From JABSSA01 sp039984715 (GTDB lineage: Bacteria; Pseudomonadota; Alphaproteobacteria; Rhodobacterales; Rhodobacteraceae), in NCBI GenBank assembly GCA_039984715.1, contig JBDWUA010000016.1, positions 372,001-436,000 on the forward strand: a stretch of 64,000 nucleotides of DNA, written 5' to 3'. This document shows, piece by piece, positions 59,875 through 64,000 of the stretch; position 1 is the stretch's first letter, and each line of letters begins with the position of its first letter. The notes under the pieces were generated by a model, which saw only the letters and a program-made list of their open reading frames with translations, searched no databases and had not been told where the DNA came from. The position numbers were made by a program, and so were the translations under genes.

Positions 59875-60480
59875 ATGACTGATCGAACCGGAATTTTTGC
59901 AGGCGATGACCCTTTTGCCATCGTACGCACTTGGATGGCCAAGGCGGAAAAAACCGAGCCGAATGATCCCAATGCAATTGCGTTAAGCACAGTGGACCCT
60001 GATGGGTTTCCAAATGTGCGCATGGTTCTGCTGAAGGAAATCGAAGACGACGCGTTTGTTTTTTACACCAATTACGGAAGCCCAAAAGCAAACGAATTAG
60101 AGACGGCAGGGGCTGCGGCGTTCGTTTTGCATTGGAAAACTTTGCGACGGCAAATTCGGGTTCGTGGCAGCATATCGCGCGAAGAAGGGCCCATAGCAGA
60201 TGAATATTATGCGACGCGCTCGCTTCAAAGCCGCTTGGGTGCATGGGCCTCAAAGCAAAGCGCGCCTTTGCCCAATCGGGCTCATCTCGTTGCAGAAGTT
60301 GCGAAAGTGACCGCGCATCACAAAGTCAATCCCAAGCGACCCGAATTTTGGGGTGGCTATAGATTGAAGCCGACAGAGATTGAATTCTGGGCTGATGGCG
60401 CATTTCGTCTGCATGACCGGTTTCGCTGGACCAGAGACTCGGTTCAAGGGAACTGGAACACCCAGAGGTTGTATCCGTGA
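59875..60480 (+). CDS. pdxH: Pyridoxamine 5'-phosphate oxidase
   Basis: PdxH oxidises pyridoxine or pyridoxamine phosphate to pyridoxal phosphate using FMN. The 201-residue protein has NAIALSTVDPDGFPNVRMVLLK, FYTNYGSPKANEL, LRRQIRVRGSI and the C-terminal RFRWTRDSVQGNWNTQRLYP, all family signatures. GGAGAAGG precedes the ATG. It is divergent from fabI across 146 bases. Confidence 0.96.
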   Translation: MTDRTGIFAGDDPFAIVRTWMAKAEKTEPNDPNAIALSTVDPDGFPNVRMVLLKEIEDDAFVFYTNYGSPKANELETAGAAAFVLHWKTLRRQIRVRGSISREEGPIADEYYATRSLQSRLGAWASKQSAPLPNRAHLVAEVAKVTAHHKVNPKRPEFWGGYRLKPTEIEFWADGAFRLHDRFRWTRDSVQGNWNTQRLYP

Positions 60481-60608
60481 TGTGAGTTTTGATCAGAAAA
60501 GCAACTTGTTCATAGCAAAGTGCGATTGGACTTGATCCTGAGGATAAAGTCCTCAACACTAGTTACATCTTGTAACAACGATTTGAACAACTTTTTGAAA
60601 GACCACAC

Positions 60609-61145
60609 GTGACCGAAGAAGCACATACTGGGCGGGAAGTGGCCGGCACTGTCAAATGGTTTGACCCTGTAAAGGGCTTTGGATTTGTCGTATCTGATGA
60701 AGGTGGACCAGATATTCTGCTCCACGTGAATGTTTTGCGTAATTTTGGACAAAGCTCTATTGCTGATGGTGCGCGTCTGGCGGCAGTCGTTCAGGACACA
60801 CCGCGTGGCGCACAAGCCATTACCGTTTTGACGATCGATCCACCAGAAGTCGAAGAAGCAGCACCCCTTTCCGATTTTGAAGGACTGGATTCCACTGATA
60901 TGGCCACGCTCCCGCTGGAGCCTGGACGTGTAAAGTGGTTCGACAAGGGAAAAGGATTTGGGTTCGCCAATATTTTTGGTCGCTCAGATGACGTCTTTTT
61001 ACATGTCGAAGTTTTGCGTCGATCCGGATTGGCGGATTTACAACCGGGTGAAGCATTGGCTTTGCGCGTCATTGAAGGGCGACGTGGCCAAATGGCTGCG
61101 GAAGTTCATGCGTGGGAAGCTGCGCTGCCAAAATTCGAAAAATGA
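60609..61145 (+). CDS. Two-domain cold-shock protein
   Basis: This 178-residue RNA-binding protein has two cold-shock domains. The first (residues 10-75) is GTVKWFDPVKGFGFVVSDEGG and DILLHV; the second (105-170) is GRVKWFDKGKGFGFANIFG and DVFLHVEVLRRSG. Both carry intact RNP1-type KGFGF motifs. An acidic linker joins them. Translation starts with GTG. Double-domain forms are typical of alphaproteobacteria. The 128-base leader holds small hairpins (GAGGA/TCCTC and GTTAC/GTAAC) that may matter at low temperature. The stop codon overlaps the next gene's start. Confidence 0.93.
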   Translation: MTEEAHTGREVAGTVKWFDPVKGFGFVVSDEGGPDILLHVNVLRNFGQSSIADGARLAAVVQDTPRGAQAITVLTIDPPEVEEAAPLSDFEGLDSTDMATLPLEPGRVKWFDKGKGFGFANIFGRSDDVFLHVEVLRRSGLADLQPGEALALRVIEGRRGQMAAEVHAWEAALPKFEK

Positions 61146-61597
61146 TCGCGCGTTGGATTGTAGGTGCTTGGCTTGTTTCGGCAGGCTTTGCAAATGCGGC
61201 CTGCTTGGACAATGCGGTTATGGTGCGTGGCGATTTCGGCCAAGCCCGCTTTTCCGTAGAAGTCGCTGACGATGCTCAAGAGCGTTCGCAGGGGTTGATG
61301 CACCGCGAGTCTATGGCGCAATCGTCAGGCATGCTGTTTTTATACGAACGGACTGAACAGCTTAGTTTTTGGATGCGCAACACGTTGATCGAATTGGATA
61401 TGTTGTTCATCGACGAAAAAGGCATCGTACAACATATCCATCATCGTGCCCAACCGCTTGACGAAACACCAATTCCTGGTGGCCGTGGCATTGCGGTTTT
61501 GGAAATCAACGGTGGGCTTGCCAAACGGATGGGGATTGAGGTCGGTTCCGAAATCCAACATTCCTACTTTGGGGCAGATGCAGCTTGGTCCTGCTAA
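61142..61597 (+). CDS. Secreted DUF192-family protein
   Basis: The ATG at 61142 overlaps the cold-shock gene's stop codon (ATGA), which fixes the start. The 151-residue precursor has a signal peptide (IVGAWLVSAGFANAA). The mature part is the DUF192 domain: RFSVEVADDAQERSQGLMHRESM, GMLFLYERTEQLSFWMRNTLIELDMLFID and VLEINGGLAKRMGIEVGSEI. The function of the family is unknown. Coupling to a cold-shock gene suggests linked expression. Confidence 0.92.
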   Translation: MIARWIVGAWLVSAGFANAACLDNAVMVRGDFGQARFSVEVADDAQERSQGLMHRESMAQSSGMLFLYERTEQLSFWMRNTLIELDMLFIDEKGIVQHIHHRAQPLDETPIPGGRGIAVLEINGGLAKRMGIEVGSEIQHSYFGADAAWSC

Positions 61598-61735
61598 TCC
61601 GGGCTTTGGCTTAGATTGACAGGACTGTATTGGGTCCAACTTGGCAGAGTCGGAAAAAATTCGCACCACTTAGACCCTTCGTGGTCTTTTTGCTCTTTTC
61701 AAGCGGACATTCCGGCGCTAAACGAGCCGAACGGT

Positions 61736-61812
61736 CGGAGCGTGGCGCAGCCTGGTAGCGCACCTGTTTTGGGTACAGGGGGTCGGAGGTTCGAATCCTC
61801 TCGCTCCGACCA
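61736..61812 (+). tRNA. tRNA-Pro (anticodon TGG), CCA encoded
   Basis: The acceptor arms are CGGAGCG and CGCTCCG, and the D arm holds GCCTGGTAGCGC. The anticodon stem CCTGT/ACAGG encloses loop TTTGGGT (anticodon TGG), and the T arm is GGAGGTTCGAATCCTC. The gene ends with discriminator A and CCA. Total 77 bases. No integrase or attachment-site duplication is seen beside it. Confidence 0.97.
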
Positions 61813-61863
61813 ATTTCACCAGATAGCAAAATACCGCCAACGCTTGTCGAATGATGAACGTGG

Positions 61864-62316
61864 TCAGATGGGTGTTCCACCGAACGCTTGGAATAATTGA
61901 TCAATGTTTTGGTCGATCCGAGGCGAACGTAAGTAAACCTTTTGCTGGTTCCCCGTTTTCAAAGGAACGCTCGCAAAATAATCGAATGTCACGATGAAAC
62001 CGTCGCCGTCTTTGCGCGTCCGTCGTTTGATAAAGATGTATGGAATTTCCAACGCACCATCGAATCGCAACAAAAGTGGTGCAGCAACATCTGGTGGTGG
62101 CAGAATACGGCATTGGGCAGAGCCATCGCGCAATTCTGTATAAACGTCCTTTGGCCCGTCGCATGCTTCCTTGAATGCTTGGAACAGTTGTTCGGGCGGC
62201 TCACTGAATCGCGCTTCGTTGACCGGAGCGCTTTGCCCAGGCTCAAGCCGAGTCTCTGTATATAGTGGTGTGCAAGCTGCACATAACAAGGCTAACCCCA
62301 AAATATTGAAGCGCAT
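61864..62316 (-). CDS. Putative lipoprotein of unknown function
   Basis: With the ATG at 62316 (GGAGAAG seven bases upstream) the precursor has 150 residues and begins MRFNILGLALLCAACTP, a short lipoprotein signal with the likely lipidated Cys at position 15. The mature part has two cysteines (EACDGP and AQCRILPPPD) that may pair. It ends in a beta-rich segment (IPYIFIKRRTRKDGDGFIVTFDYFASVPL) and a helical tail. I cannot name the family. It lies between tRNA-Pro and nrdJ. Confidence 0.7.
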   Translation of the reverse strand: MRFNILGLALLCAACTPLYTETRLEPGQSAPVNEARFSEPPEQLFQAFKEACDGPKDVYTELRDGSAQCRILPPPDVAAPLLLRFDGALEIPYIFIKRRTRKDGDGFIVTFDYFASVPLKTGNQQKVYLRSPRIDQNIDQLFQAFGGTPI

Positions 62317-62398
62317 TCGGTCTTCTCCGGGTTTGATCTGTCGCAACGAAACATAATTTTCCACGCGCAGCAAAGTAATTCGTTCGGTGCGATCAGCC

Positions 62399-62407
62399 TG
62401 TGGATAA
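62399..62407 (-). promoter_or_regulatory. DnaA box
   Basis: TGTGGATAA is the complement of the perfect DnaA box TTATCCACA. It lies 432 bases upstream of nrdJ, or at the start of the lipoprotein gene's promoter. In E. coli, DnaA controls nrdAB through such boxes; here the link is by analogy. Confidence 0.5.
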
Positions 62408-62644
62408 CTTCATGTTTCGCGTCACGTCTTTAGGCTAAGTCTGCCGAAGATTACGAAAAATTGATCATTGCCTCTGGGGGTGCTTTTTTCTGCAAAAATG
62501 AGACGTTAACGAAGTGAATCATTTCTTAAGGCTCGCGGTCGAATGCGGTCTTCAGGTCAAGGCAAAAGTTGTCAAAAAAAATCAAAAAATCCGTTGACGC
62601 AAGTGGGTGATATACGCCAATTTGTGCAGACCAAGCAGGCGACC

Positions 62645-62660
62645 ACAACATCTAGTGTTG
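62645..62660. promoter_or_regulatory. NrdR-box-like palindrome
   Basis: ACAACATCTAGTGTTG has CAACA/TGTTG arms around TCTAG and is similar to the 16-base NrdR consensus ACACwATATwTwGTGT. NrdR represses ribonucleotide reductase genes, which fits its place upstream of nrdJ. A second box in tandem, usual for NrdR, is not certain; the repeat at 62711-62726 has a different sequence. Confidence 0.45.
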
Positions 62661-62838
62661 GATCATAAGTGGAGCTGGTGCGGTACGAGGGGCAAATTTC
62701 TAGACTAAATCATCGACTAATCGATGGGAATTCACTGCTTTTTGGCGGCGAATGCTGGGAGTTTGGACTGATCACTAGGGGAATTATGCGGCGCGCAACG
62801 ACGCGACGACATGAATATGCGGCAACAGAGGCGACGCA

Positions 62839-64000
62839 ATGAAGATTGAACGGAAGTTTACCACCGCTGGAAAAGATGCTTACGAAGGCATTGATTTCGT
62901 CAAAACGACATCAGAAATCCGCAATCCAGACGGGACGATCGTATTTCATTTGGATGAAGTCGAAGTTCCAGCAAAATGGAGCCAGGTGGCAAGCGATGTC
63001 ATCGCGCAAAAATACTTCCGTAAGGCAGGTGTTCCAAGCGTTTTGAAACGTGTGGAAGAACCCGATGTCCCAGCTTTCTTGTGGAAAGCAGAAGCAGCCA
63101 AAGGCGCAGACATCGAAGGTGAAACATCCGCGAAACAAGTGTTCGACCGTTTGGCCGGTGCTTGGGCGTATTGGGGTTGGAAGGGCGGTTACTTTACGTC
63201 TGAAGACGACGCTCAGTCTTATTTTGACGAAATGCGGTACATGTTGGCGACACAGATGGCTGCGCCCAATTCGCCGCAATGGTTCAACACGGGTTTGCAT
63301 TGGGCGTATGGGATCGATGGCCCAAGCCAAGGTCACCACTATGTTGATTACAAAACGGGCCGTTTGACGAAATCCAAATCCGCATATGAGCATCCCCAGC
63401 CACATGCGTGTTTCATCCAATCTGTCGCTGACGATTTGGTCAACGAAGGTGGGATCATGGATCTTTGGGTCCGTGAGGCACGTTTGTTCAAATACGGGTC
63501 CGGCACAGGCACTAACTTTTCGTCTTTGCGGGCTGCAAGTGAGCCATTGTCAGGCGGGGGCAAATCTTCGGGCTTGATGGGCTTCTTGAAAATCGGTGAT
63601 CGCGCTGCTGGGGCCATCAAGTCGGGTGGAACAACACGCCGCGCCGCAAAAATGGTGATCGTGGATGCAGATCATCCGGATATCGAAGACTTTATCAACT
63701 GGAAGGTAATCGAAGAGCAGAAAGTGGCGTCAATCGTTGCTGGCTCTAAGATGCACGAAGAAAAGCTGAACGGCATTTTTGCAGCGCTTAAGTCTTGGGA
63801 TGGTGCAGCAGAAGACGCATACGATCCAAAGTCGAACCAAAGCCTGAAAGAGGCGATCCGGGCGGCCAAAAAGGTCGCAATCCCTGAAACATACGTCAAA
63901 CGCGTGTTGGATTATGCAAAGCAGGGCCACACAAGCATCGAATTCCCGACCTATGATACGGATTGGGATAGCGAAGCTTACAGCTCGGTCTCAGGTCAAA
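62839..64000 (+). CDS. nrdJ: Vitamin-B12-dependent ribonucleotide reductase (class II), N-terminal third
   Basis: This enzyme makes deoxyribonucleotides using adenosylcobalamin. Only about 387 residues are in the window; the frame stays open to the right edge, and full-length relatives have about 1200. The ATG at 62839 follows AGAGG by seven bases. Recognisable blocks are AAPNSPQWFNTGLHWAYG, PQPHACFIQSV with the first active-site Cys, LFKYGSGTGTNFSSLRA and GGTTRRAAKMVIVDADHPD. No intein interrupts this part. Confidence 0.96.
   Translation, partial: MKIERKFTTAGKDAYEGIDFVKTTSEIRNPDGTIVFHLDEVEVPAKWSQVASDVIAQKYFRKAGVPSVLKRVEEPDVPAFLWKAEAAKGADIEGETSAKQVFDRLAGAWAYWGWKGGYFTSEDDAQSYFDEMRYMLATQMAAPNSPQWFNTGLHWAYGIDGPSQGHHYVDYKTGRLTKSKSAYEHPQPHACFIQSVADDLVNEGGIMDLWVREARLFKYGSGTGTNFSSLRAASEPLSGGGKSSGLMGFLKIGDRAAGAIKSGGTTRRAAKMVIVDADHPDIEDFINWKVIEEQKVASIVAGSKMHEEKLNGIFAALKSWDGAAEDAYDPKSNQSLKEAIRAAKKVAIPETYVKRVLDYAKQGHTSIEFPTYDTDWDSEAYSSVSGQ

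Larger units (their letters stand above)
62317..62838. other. Long upstream region of nrdJ
   Basis: 522 bases without a supported gene. It contains a consensus DnaA box (62399-62407), a palindrome like an NrdR box (62645-62660), a perfect CATCGA-CTAA-TCGATG repeat (62711-62726) and A-rich tracts (62575-62590). A 12-codon frame starting ATG-AAT-ATG (62811) overlaps the nrdJ start out of frame. I looked for a cobalamin riboswitch, which B12-dependent enzymes can have, and saw no B12 box. Confidence 0.55.

Noticed and set aside
61736..61812. tRNA-Pro as a genomic-island attachment site
   Set aside because: No integrase gene and no repeat of the tRNA 3' end was seen within the window.
62374..62838. 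Cobalamin riboswitch before the B12-dependent nrdJ
   Set aside because: No B12-box core or long-range paired architecture could be found by eye.
1..64000. CRISPR arrays, insertion sequences or restriction-modification genes
   Set aside because: No regularly spaced repeats, no transposase frames and no methyltransferase or nuclease motifs were found in the plausible reading frames.

Overview
The window looks like one contiguous piece of the main chromosome of a marine alphaproteobacterium of the Rhodobacterales (Roseobacter group). The support is the gene complement and order seen: purF-cvpA-radA, mlaFE-alr-dnaB, pyrE-pyrC, argC-ccmE-ccmF-ccmH, gltA-gltX-comEC-lexA-moeA-moaC-trpC-trpD, fabI-pdxH, and a vitamin-B12-type ribonucleotide reductase. 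There is also an alphaproteobacterial SOS box (GTTC-N7-GTTC) before lexA, a two-gene lysis cassette of the gene-transfer-agent type, and moderate GC by eye. I see no insertion sequence, prophage structural module, rRNA or CRISPR array. One tRNA (Pro, UGG) is present.

Region by region. 1-14 kb, mostly minus strand: an SDR fragment, three small proteins, purF, a Hint-domain protein, cvpA, radA, a PqiA-like membrane protein, then mlaF-mlaE-alr, a secreted VWA-like protein and dnaB. Plus-strand exceptions are an HExxH protein preceded by a 60-bp near-perfect palindrome, and a sterol-desaturase-family enzyme. 14-22 kb, minus strand: a tightly coupled run of glycosyltransferase, sulfotransferase, sulfotransferase-like/glycosyltransferase fusion and glycosyltransferase genes, followed by a protein of unknown function and pyrC-pyrE. 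22-31 kb: a MoxR/VWA pair, purL, the remnant of a Stf0 sulfotransferase, a small secreted protein, a large MscS-type channel and a candidate small RNA. 31-38 kb: a LysR regulator divergent from a fused indolepyruvate ferredoxin oxidoreductase, then murI, argC and ccmE. 38-42 kb: endolysin and 3-TM holin genes lie between ccmE and ccmF-ccmH, followed by a PaaG-like hydratase. 42-57 kb: gltA, gltX, comEC, lexA, moeA, moaC, trpC, trpD, a yibQ-type polysaccharide deacetylase and a PpiD/SurA-type chaperone. 56-64 kb: an aminotransferase, gpt, a LysE exporter, fabI, pdxH, a two-domain cold-shock protein coupled to a DUF192 protein, tRNA-Pro, a lipoprotein and the first third of nrdJ.

Functionally, most of the window is housekeeping: purine, pyrimidine, tryptophan, arginine and molybdenum-cofactor synthesis, cytochrome c maturation, envelope lipid transport, DNA replication and repair. 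The accessory signal is concentrated in four places. These are the glycosyltransferase/sulfotransferase operon (17.1-22.2 kb), the gene-transfer-agent lysis cassette (38.3-39.5 kb), the intergenic palindromes and the anti-Shine-Dalgarno small-RNA candidate (6.9, 30.8 and 57.7 kb), and the replication-linked upstream regions of dnaB and nrdJ, which carry DnaA-box-like and NrdR-box-like motifs. I did not find a convincing new multi-gene defence or biosynthetic system. The best candidate for something poorly described is the coupled sulfotransferase/glycosyltransferase operon with its unusual fusion protein.
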